Assembly: GCA_018970895.1 (NCBI GenBank)
Contig: JAGWVM010000002.1
Span: 1-64,000, forward strand
Source: Lysobacteraceae bacterium
Lineage (GTDB): Bacteria > Pseudomonadota > Gammaproteobacteria > Xanthomonadales > Rhodanobacteraceae
Reading direction: 5' to 3'
Length of the DNA: 64,000 nt
Made by a program: the position numbers and the translations under genes. Shown here piece by piece: positions 8,491 through 19,009 of the stretch. Within the stretch, counting starts at the first letter, position 1. Each line of letters starts with the position of its first letter. The notes below the pieces were generated by a model. It did not search any database. It worked only from the letters and a program-made list of their open reading frames with translations, and was not told the origin of the DNA.

Positions 8491-9141
8491 TCAGCCTTTC
8501 AGCGCGGCCGCCTCGCGGGCGAGCAGCTCGATGCCGGCCCAGTCGCCGGCCTTGAGCTTGTCCGCCGGGGTCAGCCAGGAGCCGCCCACGCACAGCACGT
8601 TGGGCAGGGCGAGGAAGTCCGGTGCGGTGCTCAGGCTGATGCCGCCGGTGGGGCAGAACTGCACCTGCGGCAACGGGCTGGCCCAGGCGCCGATCAGCTT
8701 GAGGCCACCGACCGGCACCGCCGGAAAGCACTTGAGGAAGCGGTAGCCGCGCTCGAGCAGCGTCATCACTTCGCTGGCGGTAGCGGCGCCGGGCAGCAGC
8801 GGCAGGTCGCTGTCGTCGGCCGCGTCGAGCAGCTTCGGCGACACGCCCGGCGACACGGCGAAGCGCGCACCGGCGTCGCGCGCGGCAGCGAGGTGCGCGG
8901 CATTGAGCACGGTGCCGACGCCGACGGTGGCGCCCTCCACTTCCTGCGCGATGGCGCGGATCGCGTCCAGCGCGGCAGGCGTGCGCAGGGTGACTTCGAT
9001 CGCCGGCGTGCCGCCGGCGACCAGCGCGCGCGCCATCGGCACGGCGGCCTTGACGTCATCGATGATCACCACCGGGATCACCGGGGCGAGCCGCATGGTG
9101 GCCTCGACCTGGCGCTGCTTGGCTTCGATGGAAGTGCTCAC
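8491..9141 (-). CDS. eda: 2-keto-3-deoxy-6-phosphogluconate aldolase
   Basis: [11 protein letters not shown]...[19 protein letters not shown]...[14 protein letters not shown]...[11 protein letters not shown]; last gene of the ED operon. Confidence 0.95.
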   Translation of the reverse strand: MSTSIEAKQRQVEATMRLAPVIPVVIIDDVKAAVPMARALVAGGTPAIEVTLRTPAALDAIRAIAQEVEGATVGVGTVLNAAHLAAARDAGARFAVSPGVSPKLLDAADDSDLPLLPGAATASEVMTLLERGYRFLKCFPAVPVGGLKLIGAWASPLPQVQFCPTGGISLSTAPDFLALPNVLCVGGSWLTPADKLKAGDWAGIELLAREAAALKG

Positions 9142-9166
9142 GGGTTACTCCAGAAAAAGGGGGGAC

Positions 9167-10984
9167 TCAGAGCACGCCGGCGCCGAGATCGGCGGTGACC
9201 GCGTTCTGGCGGAACAGGCCGAACAGCTCGCGGCCCATGCCGACGTGGTGCGAGTGGTCGGGCAGGGTGACGCCGGGGCGCGCGGCGAACTCGGCGGCGT
9301 CGACCAGCACCTCGAGCGTGCCGTTCACCGCGTCAAGGCGGATCACGTCGCCGTCGCGCACCTTCGCCAGCGCGCCGCCGGCCTCGGCCTCGGGGGTGAC
9401 GTGGATCGCCGCCGGCACGCGACCGGACGCGCCGGACATGCGCCCGTCGGTGAGCAAGGCGATGCGGTGGCCGCGGTCCTGCAGCACGGCCAGCGTCGGG
9501 GTGAGCTTGTGCAGCTCCGGCATGCCGTTGGCGCGCGGGCCCTGGAAGCGCACCACGGCGACGAAGTCGCGGTTGAGCTCGCCGCGCTCGAACGCGCCGC
9601 GCACCTCGTCCTGGTCGTTGAACACGATCGCCGGCGCCTCGATCACCATGCGGTCGTCCGGCACCGAGGACACCTTGATCACGCCGCGGCCGAGGTTGCC
9701 GTCGAGCAGGCGCAGGCCGCCGTCGGCGCGGAACGGCTCGCTGATCGCGCGCAGCACGCCGCGGTTGCCGCTTTCGCCGGCGACTTTCTGCCAGGCCAGC
9801 TTGCCGCTGGCGTCGAGCACCGGCACCCGGGCGTAGCCGTCCAGGCCGGTGCCGTTGACGGTGTTCACGTCGGCGTGCAGCAGGCCCTGCGAGAGCAGCT
9901 GGTCGATCAGGAAAGCCATGCCGCCGGCGTCGTGGAACTGGTTCACGTCGGCGTAGCCGTTGGGGTACACGCGCGCCAGCAGCGGCACCACCGAGGACAG
10001 CGCGTCGAAGTCTTCCCAGCGCAGCTCCACGCCGGCCGCGCGCGCCATCGCCACCAGGTGCAGCAGGTGGTTGGTGGAGCCGCCGGTGGCGTGCAGGCCG
10101 ATCACGCCGTTGATCACCGACTTCTCATCGATGATGTGGCCCACCGGCAGGTAGTGCTCGCCCAGCGCGGTCATCGCGGCGGCGCGGCGCACCGCTTCGG
10201 CGGTGAGCGCATCGCGCAACGGCGTGTCCGGCGCCACGAAGCTGGCGCCGGGCAGATGCATACCCATGATCTCCATCAGCATCTGGTTGGAGTTGGCGGT
10301 GCCGTAGAAGGTGCAGGTGCCCGGCGCGTGGTAGGCGGCGGCCTCGGCTTCCAGCAGCTCCTCGCGGCTGGCCTTGCCCTCGGCATAGGCCTGGCGCACC
10401 TTGGACTTGGCCTCGTTGGTGATGCCGCTGGGCATCGGGCCGGACGGCACGAACACGCCGGGCAGGTGGCCGAAGGCCAGTGCGCCGATCAGCAGGCCCG
10501 GCACGATCTTGTCGCAGATGCCGAGGTACAGGCCGGCGTCGAACATGTCGTGCGACAGCGCCACCGCGGTGGCCATCGCGATCAGGTCGCGCGAGAACAG
10601 CGAAAGCTCCATGCCGGCGCGGCCCTGGGTGACGCCGTCGCACATCGCCGGCACGCCGCCGGCCACCTGTGCGGTGGCGCCGGCCTCGCGCGCGATGGCG
10701 CGGATCAGTTCCGGGTAGCGCTCGTACGGCTGGTGCGCCGAGAGCATGTCGTTGTAGGCGGTGACGATGCCGATGTTCGGCGTACGACCGGCGCGCAAGG
10801 CAGCCTTGTCGTCGGCGCCGCAGGCGGCGAAGCCGTGCGCGAGGTTGCCGCAGGACAGATGCTGGCGATGGGTGCCGTCGCCGCGCGCGGCGGCGATCTT
10901 CGCGAGGTAGGCGGCGCGGGTCTCGCGGCTGCGCTCGCGCAGGCGTTCGGTGACTTCACGGACGACGGGATGCAGGGAACTCAT
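9167..10984 (-). CDS. edd: Phosphogluconate dehydratase
   Basis: 605 aa, IlvD/Edd family; [41 protein letters not shown]. Confidence 0.96.
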   Translation of the reverse strand: MSSLHPVVREVTERLRERSRETRAAYLAKIAAARGDGTHRQHLSCGNLAHGFAACGADDKAALRAGRTPNIGIVTAYNDMLSAHQPYERYPELIRAIAREAGATAQVAGGVPAMCDGVTQGRAGMELSLFSRDLIAMATAVALSHDMFDAGLYLGICDKIVPGLLIGALAFGHLPGVFVPSGPMPSGITNEAKSKVRQAYAEGKASREELLEAEAAAYHAPGTCTFYGTANSNQMLMEIMGMHLPGASFVAPDTPLRDALTAEAVRRAAAMTALGEHYLPVGHIIDEKSVINGVIGLHATGGSTNHLLHLVAMARAAGVELRWEDFDALSSVVPLLARVYPNGYADVNQFHDAGGMAFLIDQLLSQGLLHADVNTVNGTGLDGYARVPVLDASGKLAWQKVAGESGNRGVLRAISEPFRADGGLRLLDGNLGRGVIKVSSVPDDRMVIEAPAIVFNDQDEVRGAFERGELNRDFVAVVRFQGPRANGMPELHKLTPTLAVLQDRGHRIALLTDGRMSGASGRVPAAIHVTPEAEAGGALAKVRDGDVIRLDAVNGTLEVLVDAAEFAARPGVTLPDHSHHVGMGRELFGLFRQNAVTADLGAGVL

Positions 10985-11041
10985 GGCTTCACTCCTGGAA
11001 CGAAAGGCAGCGCCGCGCCGGGGCGGGCACCGCGCGGCGCC

Positions 11042-11746
11042 TCACGGGCACCAGTAGACCGAAACGGGGACGCGGGTCTGCTCGAGCACCGCGCGCACCG
11101 GGTAGTGCCGGCCTTCGGCCAGGCCGAGCTGGGCGTCGGCCAGCACGCGACGCTTGGCATCGCCCTCGATGTGCAGGAACAGCGCGCGGGTATCGAGCAG
11201 CGCCCGCAGCGTGAAGGTGATGCGCGGCTCGCCGGCGCCCTCGGCACGCATCGGGATCACCCGCGCGGAGCCGGCCGGATCCAGCGCCTCGGCGAGCCGG
11301 TCGCCGCCGGGGAAGAACGACGCGGTGTGGCCATCCGGGCCCATGCCGAGCACGACCACGTCGAACGGCAGCGCCAGCGCGTCGACCTGCGCCTCCAGCG
11401 CGGCGAGGCCTTGCTCCGGCGTCGGCGTGTCCTGGTGCAGCGGCACGAAGGTGGCCGCGGCGGCACGGTGGGTGAGCAGCATGGCCTTGACCAGGCGGGC
11501 ATTCGAACGCTCGCTGCTCTCCGGCACCCAGCGCTCGTCGACCAGGGTGACCTGCACCTTCGCCCAGTCCAGCTCGGCGTGCGACAGGTGTTCGAAGAAG
11601 TGCTTCGGGGTGCTGCCGCCGGACACGGCGAGCACGGCCCGGCCGCGCGTGGCGAGGGCGTCGCGCAGCACGTCGGCAACGCGTTCGGCGAGCGCGGCGG
11701 CCAGCGCCTGGCCATCGGTGAAGCTGTGGGTGGCAATAGTCAGCAT
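11042..11746 (-). CDS. pgl: 6-phosphogluconolactonase
   Basis: [54 protein letters not shown]. Confidence 0.95.
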   Translation of the reverse strand: MLTIATHSFTDGQALAAALAERVADVLRDALATRGRAVLAVSGGSTPKHFFEHLSHAELDWAKVQVTLVDERWVPESSERSNARLVKAMLLTHRAAAATFVPLHQDTPTPEQGLAALEAQVDALALPFDVVVLGMGPDGHTASFFPGGDRLAEALDPAGSARVIPMRAEGAGEPRITFTLRALLDTRALFLHIEGDAKRRVLADAQLGLAEGRHYPVRAVLEQTRVPVSVYWCP

Positions 11747-11786
11747 GACGATCCGTGGGACGGCAGGTGAGGCAGTGCGGCGGGGC

Positions 11787-13268
11787 TCATTCGCCGCCGT
11801 CGTTCCAGGTGCGGCCGTCGCGCTCGATCAGCGCGACCGAGGCGCTCGGTCCCCAGGTGCCGGCGGTGTAGGGCTTCGGCGACTCGGCGCTGCACGCCCA
11901 GGCGTCGAGGATCGGATCGGCCCAGTGCCAGGCCGCCTCCACCTCGTCGCGGCGCATGAACAGCGTGGGGTTGCCACGCACCACGTCCAGCAGCAGGCGC
12001 TCGTAGGCGTCCGGCTGCGACACGCCGAAGGCTTCGGCGAAGCTCATGTCCAGCGGCACGTGGCGCAGGCGCAGGCCGCCCGGGCCCGGGTGCTTGATGG
12101 TCAGCCACAGCTTCACGCCCTCGTCCGGCTGCAGGCGCAGCACCAGCCGGTTGTTGGCGATGGCGCCGGCGGACGTGTCGAAGATCGAATGCGGCACCGA
12201 CTTGAAGGCCACCACGATCTCGGACACGCGCTCGGGCAGGCGCTTGCCGGTGCGCAGGTAGAACGGCACGCCGGCCCAGCGCCAGTTGGCGATCTCGGTC
12301 TTCAGCGCGACGAAGGTCTCGGTGTCGCTCTTGTCGCCCAGTTCCTCCAGGTAGCCCGGCACGCCCTGGCCCTCCGCCGCGCCGGCGCGGTACTGGCCGC
12401 GCACGGTGAGGTGGGCCGCATTGGAGGCGTCGATCGGCTTGAGCGAGCGCAGCACTTTGAGCTTCTCGTCGCGCACCGCATCGGGCGAGAGCGAGGCCGG
12501 CGGCTCCATCGCCACCATGCAGACCAGCTGCAGGATGTGGTTCTGCACCATGTCGCGCAGCGCGCCGGCGCGGTTGTAGTAGGCGGCGCGGTTGCCCACG
12601 CCCAGCGTCTCGGCCACGGTGATCTGCACGTGGTCGATGTGCTCGGCGTTCCACAGCGGCTCGAACAGCGCATTGCCGAAGCGCAGCGCCAGCAGGTTCT
12701 GCACCGTCTCCTTGCCGAGGTAATGGTCGATCCGGTAGGTCTGCGACTCGTTGAACACGCGACCGACCGCGTCATTGATCTGGTTGGCGCTGTCCAGGTC
12801 GCGGCCGATCGGCTTTTCCAGCACCACGCGCGAGGCGCCTTCGTTGAGGCGGTGGCTGCCCAGGCGGGTGCAGATGTCGATGAACAGGTCCGGCGAGGTG
12901 GACAGGTAGAACACCCGCACGTTGTCCGGACGCCCGGCCATCAGCGCGGCGAAGTCGTCCCAGCCGTCGTCCTTGCGCGCGTCGAGCGAGCGGTAGAACA
13001 CCTGCTTGAGGAACGCATCGACCTTGTCCGCCTTGGGGCCCTCGGCGCCCAGCGCCTTGCGCATCTGCTCGCGGTAGCCGGCGTCGTCGGTGGCCTCGCG
13101 GGCGATGCCGATGATGCGGCTGGAGGCCGGGATCTGGCCGTCGACGAAGCGATGGAACATCGCCGGCAGCAGCTTGCGGGCTGCGAGATCGCCGGTGCCG
13201 CCGAAGATGACCAGGTCGAAGGGTTGCACCTGCGGGTTGGGGGAGCTCACTGCGGACACCTCGCGCAC
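11787..13268 (-). CDS. zwf: Glucose-6-phosphate 1-dehydrogenase
   Basis: LVIFGGTGDLAARKLLPA, RIDHYLGKETVQNLLALRF, signature motifs of Zwf. Confidence 0.97.
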   Translation of the reverse strand: MREVSAVSSPNPQVQPFDLVIFGGTGDLAARKLLPAMFHRFVDGQIPASSRIIGIAREATDDAGYREQMRKALGAEGPKADKVDAFLKQVFYRSLDARKDDGWDDFAALMAGRPDNVRVFYLSTSPDLFIDICTRLGSHRLNEGASRVVLEKPIGRDLDSANQINDAVGRVFNESQTYRIDHYLGKETVQNLLALRFGNALFEPLWNAEHIDHVQITVAETLGVGNRAAYYNRAGALRDMVQNHILQLVCMVAMEPPASLSPDAVRDEKLKVLRSLKPIDASNAAHLTVRGQYRAGAAEGQGVPGYLEELGDKSDTETFVALKTEIANWRWAGVPFYLRTGKRLPERVSEIVVAFKSVPHSIFDTSAGAIANNRLVLRLQPDEGVKLWLTIKHPGPGGLRLRHVPLDMSFAEAFGVSQPDAYERLLLDVVRGNPTLFMRRDEVEAAWHWADPILDAWACSAESPKPYTAGTWGPSASVALIERDGRTWNDGGE

Positions 13269-13326
13269 ATCGGTTGCTTGGCTGGGCGGCGACGCGCGTG
13301 CAGCGCGCCGGATGAAGCCCCGATCG

Positions 13327-13461
13327 TACCAGTGTCATACCAGCACCGACCAGCTTTTGGCTGGATCGTGCGCCTCGCCGGGCCGATGTATTCGTTTGCA
13401 GATGTAACCATCTGGCGGTCCCGGGGGCGGGCCGGTCGGTACTGGCATGTCCGGACATGCC
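13327..13461. promoter_or_regulatory. Operator cluster between zwf and gntR
   Basis: TACCAG direct repeats 11 bp apart (13327, 13338), CAGATG-taac-CATCTG (13399-13414) and a perfect 18-bp palindrome GGCATGTCCGGACATGCC (13444-13461). Confidence 0.55.
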
Positions 13462-13501
13462 CGCCTTGCGGCCATTGGTTCGAAATTGGTATGGTCGCGG
13501 T

Positions 13502-14254
13502 ATGGAGACCACTCTCGCCAAAGAATACCGCCGGCTCTGCCGCGACCCGGCCTCGCACCAGCCGCTGGCCTACCTGCGGCTGCGCAGCGCGATCCGCAAC
13601 GTGATCGAGCATCGCGACATCGAGCCGGGCCACGCGCTGCCCAGCGAGCGCGACCTGGCGCGCGCGCTGGCACTGTCGCGGGTGACGGTGCGCAAGGCGA
13701 TCGCCGGACTGGTCGAGGAAGGCCTGCTGACCCAGCGCCACGGTGCCGGCACCTTCGTCGCCGAACGCATCATCAAGCCGATGTCGCGGTTGACCAGCTT
13801 CACCGAGGACCTGCGCGCCCGCGGTCTCAACCCGCGTTCGGAATTCTTCGAGCGCGGCATCGGCGAGGTGACGCCGGAGGAATCGATGGCGATGAACCTT
13901 TCGCCCGGCGTCGCGGTGGTGCGCCTGCACCGCGTGCGCTACGCCGGCGAAGAGCCGCTGGCGATCGAGCGCAGCGTGGTACCGGCCAACCTGCTGCCGG
14001 ATCCGATGCTGGTCGACGACTCGCTCTACGAGGCGCTGGAGAAGCGCGGCTGCCGGCCGCGCCGCGCGCTGCAGCGGCTGCGCGCGGTGCTGCTCAGCGC
14101 CCAGCATGCGCGCCTGCTGCACGTGCCGACCAACAGCGCCGGCCTCGCGATCGAGCGCCGCAGCTTCCTCGAGGACGGCCGCGTGGTCGAATTCACCAGC
14201 TCCTGGTATCGCGGCGACATCTACGACTTCGTCGCCGAGCTGCATACCGACTGA
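13502..14254 (+). CDS. GntR-family (HutC/UTRA type) transcriptional regulator
   Basis: ALPSERDLARALALSRVTVRKAIAGLVEEGLLTQRHGAGTFVAERI (GntR HTH), then UTRA-like sensor; divergent from zwf. Confidence 0.92.
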   Translation: METTLAKEYRRLCRDPASHQPLAYLRLRSAIRNVIEHRDIEPGHALPSERDLARALALSRVTVRKAIAGLVEEGLLTQRHGAGTFVAERIIKPMSRLTSFTEDLRARGLNPRSEFFERGIGEVTPEESMAMNLSPGVAVVRLHRVRYAGEEPLAIERSVVPANLLPDPMLVDDSLYEALEKRGCRPRRALQRLRAVLLSAQHARLLHVPTNSAGLAIERRSFLEDGRVVEFTSSWYRGDIYDFVAELHTD

Positions 14255-14259
14255 GCCGA

Positions 14260-15591
14260 TCAGCGACCGACCTCGATCAGGCGGTTGGCCAGCACCTCGC
14301 CGGCGGGACCGTGGGCGGTGAGGCGATAGCGGCCGGGAAACAGGTACAGCGATGTCTGCGCGTTGCCGTGGGCGAACATGTAGCGGTCAGCCGGCACGGC
14401 GTCGGCGCTCTCGTGCTCGTATCTCGCCTCCACGACGCAGGGGATGACCGCCCTGCACAACTGCGAGCGGACGTGGAAGGGCCGGCGCCGGCCACCCAGC
14501 GAGATCCACGCCGGACGCTGGGTGTCGACCACGTGCGCGACCATCGGGAACGGCCGGTTGCTGTCCTGGACGATGACCTGGCTGCGGACGGCGCCGCTGG
14601 ACAGCGCCGAACGCTTCTCGGGCGGCAGGATGACGCTCGCGTCGTACAGTTGCGGCGCGGCGCTCCACAGCCGACCGTCCGTCCTGGCGGCCAGGACCGT
14701 CGGTCCGGCCGGCTCGAACCGGGCCGTCAGCCGCAGGTAGTCCGGATCGATGCTCGGATGCTGCTCGCGGAACTGGGTCTGGTCGATCGAATACGGCGGC
14801 TGCCCGACCAGGTCGCCCAGCAGCTTGCCCATCGGAACGGTGCTCCCCAGGCGCCCGGGCTGCTTGTCGATGTGGGCGAATCCGGCATGGACCAGCACCC
14901 GGGCAGCCGGATCGATGCGGAATGTCTGGTTGAACAGATTGACCGCCTGCTCGCGCTCGCGCCGCTGGGCACCGCGGGCCGCCGGGTCATAGGCAATGAC
15001 TTTGTATCCGAGCCGCAGGGCCTCGCGGACCATCTCGCCGTAGAGCGGCTCGTGGAGGTATTCCGATCCGGAGTCCATGACCGGGTAACCGCGCGCCGCA
15101 AGGCGCGGGTCCGGACTCAATGCTTCGGCAGCGAAGTAGCCGAAGCCCCTGGTACGGAGCCTGGCCAGCAGCTGCAGGGTCAGCTCGCGGGTGTGCGCGT
15201 CGTGGTGCGCCTCGTTGATCAGCACCAGCCGGCGATCACCGACGGCATCGGCAATGGCGGCGGCCGCGTCCCGCGCCACCCAGCCGGCCCGGTCGGGCAG
15301 GACGAGATGGGGGATCGGGGCACTGCGCAGCGGGAAATCACGCAGCGCTTCGTTGTAGAGGCCCAGTTCGTTTTCGCTGAACGCGAACAACTGCGCGACG
15401 TAGGGCAGATCGGCCGGCCGCGCGGTCGCCATGGCGCGCTTGAGCAGGAGGTAGCGGCCGAGGTCGCTCTTCTGTGCATGCGCCTCACGGAAGACGCGCT
15501 GCAGGTCCGCGCTGAAGGCCTGCGCGACAACGCTCGCCGGAACGCACGCCGACGCCGCGGCAAAGACCAGCCGCGCGGCACGGCGCAGCAT
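14260..15591 (-). CDS. Exported EreA/ChaN/TIKI-like superfamily protein of unknown function
   Basis: Signal peptide MLRRAARLVFAAASACVPASVVAQA; VLINEAHHDAHTRELTLQLLARLRTRGFGYFAAEAL and VLVHAGFAHI resemble the conserved GExH...E...H core of that superfamily. Confidence 0.6.
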   Translation of the reverse strand: MLRRAARLVFAAASACVPASVVAQAFSADLQRVFREAHAQKSDLGRYLLLKRAMATARPADLPYVAQLFAFSENELGLYNEALRDFPLRSAPIPHLVLPDRAGWVARDAAAAIADAVGDRRLVLINEAHHDAHTRELTLQLLARLRTRGFGYFAAEALSPDPRLAARGYPVMDSGSEYLHEPLYGEMVREALRLGYKVIAYDPAARGAQRREREQAVNLFNQTFRIDPAARVLVHAGFAHIDKQPGRLGSTVPMGKLLGDLVGQPPYSIDQTQFREQHPSIDPDYLRLTARFEPAGPTVLAARTDGRLWSAAPQLYDASVILPPEKRSALSSGAVRSQVIVQDSNRPFPMVAHVVDTQRPAWISLGGRRRPFHVRSQLCRAVIPCVVEARYEHESADAVPADRYMFAHGNAQTSLYLFPGRYRLTAHGPAGEVLANRLIEVGR

Positions 15592-15762
15592 GACTCGCCC
15601 GGGTCGCGCAGCCACGCCGCGGGTAACTCCCTCGATCACGCACTCCTCCCGTGGCTCCGAGCCGACCCGTGGAGTGGCTACCATCGCGCGAGCGCGAAGC
15701 GGTGGCAAGCTGCGCCGAGGCGCCGCCGCCGGCCTCGGCGAAGGCCTGTGCAGGGACGCGCG

Positions 15763-15793
15763 AAAAAAAAGCCGGGGCACGTGGCCCCGGCTT
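15763..15793 (-). terminator. Rho-independent terminator of TonB receptor 1
   Basis: aagccggggc/gccccggctt arms; minus strand runs into TTTTTTTT. Confidence 0.9.
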
Positions 15794-15817
15794 CCTCAGG
15801 CAGGTGACGACTGCGAC

Positions 15818-18800
15818 TTAGAAGTCGTAGGTGACACCAAAGCGGACATAACGCGGGGTGGTGAAGCCACGCGGACGCAGGTAGCTGGTCAGGTTGTACT
15901 CGTACACATACGTCGGCTGCTGGCTGTTGAGCACGTTGTAAATGTTCGCGTTGAAGGCCAGCTTGTGGTCGGCGAAGTCCGGACGGTACTCGACGTTCAG
16001 CGACAGGATCTTCTGCCACGGCAGGCGACCGGCCGTGCCCGACGGAGCCGGCTTGCCGTTGCACCAGTGGTAGTAAGGGCCCGTGTATGCCGGGTACGTG
16101 CCGTTCGGGCCGTACGCATCCAGGCAGCTGTAGGGGGCACCGGAGATCAGCGCAAGGTTGCCCGACACGTTCCACTCCGGCGTGATCTGGTAGCCGCCGT
16201 AGACCTTCAGCTGGTGCTTGCGGTCGTTGTGCAGGATGCCGCCGGCGTACTGCATGAGGGTCGGGTAATCCCAGTCGACGGTCGCCGCGATGTCGCTCTG
16301 GCCGATGTCGGAGCGGACCTGGCCCTCGGAGTTGCCGTAGCTCTTCGAGTAGGTGTAGTCCACGCGACCCCACCAGGTACCGTCGAACGGGTGCTCGAGG
16401 TACAGGTTCAGGCCGTAGTAGTTGCGCTTCGCGTTCGGGAAGCCGAACTCTTCCTTGCTGATGTGCAGCTGGCCGTAGCCGCCGTTGCCGTCAGGCAGCT
16501 GGAAGGTGGCGCCGCGACCCGGGTTGAAGAAGTAGCAACCGCGCAGGTTGGTGGTGTCCAGGCCTTCCGCCTGGGCCTTGGCGAAGAACAGCTGGTAGTT
16601 GCAGGTGTCGTCGATCTCGTTCTTCAGCGAGCGGTAGGTCGCCTTGGCGCCGTAGGTCCACGCCTGGTTCAGCTGCTTGTCGAAGCCCAGGATGTACTCG
16701 TCCTGGTACTGCGCCTTGAGCGAGGTCGCGGTCACGGTCCGCGGATCCGGCGACTGGCCGTACTCGTTGTTTTCCGAGATCTGCGCACCGGGGCCCTTGG
16801 CCGTGTTGATCGCGGTCAGGCCGGTCGGATAACCGGTGGCCGGATTGATGCCGGTGTAGGTGTAGAACTCGCGCGTGTAGTACGAGCCGGAAGCACCGCG
16901 CAGGGCGACGCTGGTCGGCAGCGCCAGGTAGTAGCGACCGGCGTTGCCGTAGACCTTGAAGCTGGAGTCGCCATTGACGTCCCAGCTGAAGCCGACGCGG
17001 GGCGCCCACTGCGGCTTGGTCTGGCGGATGTACGCCTGGCCGTCGCTGTTGTAGTTGGTGAACTGGTCGTTGCGCAGGCCGAGCTTCACCAGCCAGCGGT
17101 CGTTGACCTGCCAGCTGTCTTCGATGTACTGCGCGCGCTGGTCGACGCGAACCGAAGCGGCCGTGCGGTAACGGTACTTCGCCACGTAGTAGCCGGTGGC
17201 ACCGCCCGGGTAGTTCGCCGGCGCGTCCACGAGGTTCTCGAGGATCTGCGAGGTGGGGTCGTTCAGCTTGTTGTATTCCCACGCGTAACCGGCGTTGGTG
17301 GGAATGTAGTCGCCGTCGTTCAGGTCCTGCGTGCGCTGGTTGTCGATACCGGCGGTCAGGGTGTGATCGCCCAGCACGTAGGTCACGTCCAGTCGATAGT
17401 TCGTGCCGCGGGTCTGGTGCGACGGATCGGTCGTGGTGAGGATCGTCTGGGTGTTGCCGATGCCCGAACCGCCGCCGGAGTACGCCGGGTTCTGCTGGTC
17501 CGGGCTCAGCACGGCGATCAGGTCCGCGTTGAAGTCGCTCGGCAGCTGCGTGTACAGGTCGGTCTTCTGCTTGCCGAACTGCGCGCTGACCGTCAGGTTG
17601 TCGGTCAGGTAGCCGGTGTACTTGGCGATGTACATCGACGCGGCCGTCTTGGTGTGCGTATCGGCCTGCAGATAGCTGCCACGGGTGAACGACGAGTTGT
17701 CGTAGTTGTAGATGTTGCCCGCGTAGCTGGTCTTGGTGGAGGCGCCGGTCAGCTCGAGCACGTTGTTCGAGTCGATGTTCCAGTCCAGCTTGCCGTACCA
17801 CTTCGGATCGTTGTAGCTGTAGACCGTTTCGGTGCCGCCGGACGCGCTGCCGACGCTGTTGCCGTAGGTGCGGTCACCCTCGACCGACGCGAACATGAAC
17901 AGGCGATCCTTGATCAGCGGGCCGCCGATGTAGGCGCTCTCGGTCATCACCGAGCTGGTGTTGTCGGCGCGATGCTGGAACAGCGAGCCGGTGCGCGGAA
18001 TGTAGATGTTCCGCGGGTTGGAGCGCAGATCGCGCGGGGTGTAGAGCACCTGGCCACCGAAGTGCCATTCGTTGGTGCCGCGCTTGCCGATCTGGTTGAT
18101 CACGCCGCCGTCGGAGCGACCGTAGGCCGCACCGTAGCCGCCGGTGAGGATTTCCTGCTGCTCGATCGAGCCGTACGGCAGGTTGATGCCGCCCAGGCCG
18201 TTGAGCGGGTCGGTCACGTTCATGCCGTTGATGTAGTAGGCGTTCTCGGTCACCGAGGAACCGCCGAAGGACACCAGGCTGTTGCCGGTCGGGCCGGTGA
18301 AGAAGCTCGAACCCTGGACGGTGCCCGGGGCGAGCAGCGCGATGGCTTCGGCCGAGCGCGCGAGCGGCAGCTGCTGCAGCTGCTGGGAGGTGATCACGGT
18401 GCGCGAGTCGACGCCGGAGACGTCGATCGACGGCAGTGCGTTCGCGGTGACCGTCAGGCCCTGCAGGTTCTGCGCGTTTTCGGCGCCGCCGCCGGCGAAG
18501 GACACCTCGGTACCCGAGCTGACCTTGACGGTGACATTGTCCTTGGTGGACACGGCCTGGCCGTCGTGCATCAGGGTGACCGTATAGACGCCGACCGGCA
18601 GCGAGCCGGCGGTGTAGCGGCCGGATGCATCCACGGCGACGCTGCGCTGGACGCCCGACTGGCTGGTGACCACCACGGTGTCGCCGGTGGTCGGTGCGGT
18701 GCCGAAGATCGTGCCGGTGGTGGACTGTGCGGACGCCGCGCCCGCGAAACCAAGCCCCATCGCCAGCGCTGCGACCAACGCATTGCGACGCAGCTGGGTA

Positions 18801-18826
18801 CCTCTGGACATGTAGACACTATTCAT
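15818..18826 (-). CDS. Oar-like TonB-dependent receptor with N-terminal carboxypeptidase-regulatory-like domain (receptor 1)
   Basis: MNSVYMSRGTQLRRNALVAALAMGLGFAGAASAQSTTGTIFGTAP..., plug motif VITSQQLQQLPLARSAEAIALLAPGTVQGSSFF, C-terminal VRFGVTYDF. Confidence 0.93.
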   Translation of the reverse strand: MNSVYMSRGTQLRRNALVAALAMGLGFAGAASAQSTTGTIFGTAPTTGDTVVVTSQSGVQRSVAVDASGRYTAGSLPVGVYTVTLMHDGQAVSTKDNVTVKVSSGTEVSFAGGGAENAQNLQGLTVTANALPSIDVSGVDSRTVITSQQLQQLPLARSAEAIALLAPGTVQGSSFFTGPTGNSLVSFGGSSVTENAYYINGMNVTDPLNGLGGINLPYGSIEQQEILTGGYGAAYGRSDGGVINQIGKRGTNEWHFGGQVLYTPRDLRSNPRNIYIPRTGSLFQHRADNTSSVMTESAYIGGPLIKDRLFMFASVEGDRTYGNSVGSASGGTETVYSYNDPKWYGKLDWNIDSNNVLELTGASTKTSYAGNIYNYDNSSFTRGSYLQADTHTKTAASMYIAKYTGYLTDNLTVSAQFGKQKTDLYTQLPSDFNADLIAVLSPDQQNPAYSGGGSGIGNTQTILTTTDPSHQTRGTNYRLDVTYVLGDHTLTAGIDNQRTQDLNDGDYIPTNAGYAWEYNKLNDPTSQILENLVDAPANYPGGATGYYVAKYRYRTAASVRVDQRAQYIEDSWQVNDRWLVKLGLRNDQFTNYNSDGQAYIRQTKPQWAPRVGFSWDVNGDSSFKVYGNAGRYYLALPTSVALRGASGSYYTREFYTYTGINPATGYPTGLTAINTAKGPGAQISENNEYGQSPDPRTVTATSLKAQYQDEYILGFDKQLNQAWTYGAKATYRSLKNEIDDTCNYQLFFAKAQAEGLDTTNLRGCYFFNPGRGATFQLPDGNGGYGQLHISKEEFGFPNAKRNYYGLNLYLEHPFDGTWWGRVDYTYSKSYGNSEGQVRSDIGQSDIAATVDWDYPTLMQYAGGILHNDRKHQLKVYGGYQITPEWNVSGNLALISGAPYSCLDAYGPNGTYPAYTGPYYHWCNGKPAPSGTAGRLPWQKILSLNVEYRPDFADHKLAFNANIYNVLNSQQPTYVYEYNLTSYLRPRGFTTPRYVRFGVTYDF

Positions 18827-19009
18827 CAACTGAACTCCCCAAATCGACCCACGATCGGGCCACTCAAAAGCGACCGGCAACTCAGTGCACGGCCACAAAG
18901 AAAACGCTCTCACTGGATCAAACAGCGTGTGTGGCAGCAGGCTCCATGCTGTCGTTGCTCCGGAAAAGACGCGAACGCGAACCGCACGGGCGGCCGCAAG
19001 AACTCGCGA

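Noticed and set aside
8903-11770. 955 aa plus-strand ORF
   Set aside because: Antisense to eda, edd and pgl, which carry clear family motifs.
13470-13490. tRNA-like ggttcgaa
   Set aside because: No acceptor or anticodon stems around it; lies in the gntR promoter.
14260-15780. Longer start (15780) for the EreA/ChaN-like gene
   Set aside because: Would cross the receptor 1 terminator; 15591 start gives a proper signal peptide.
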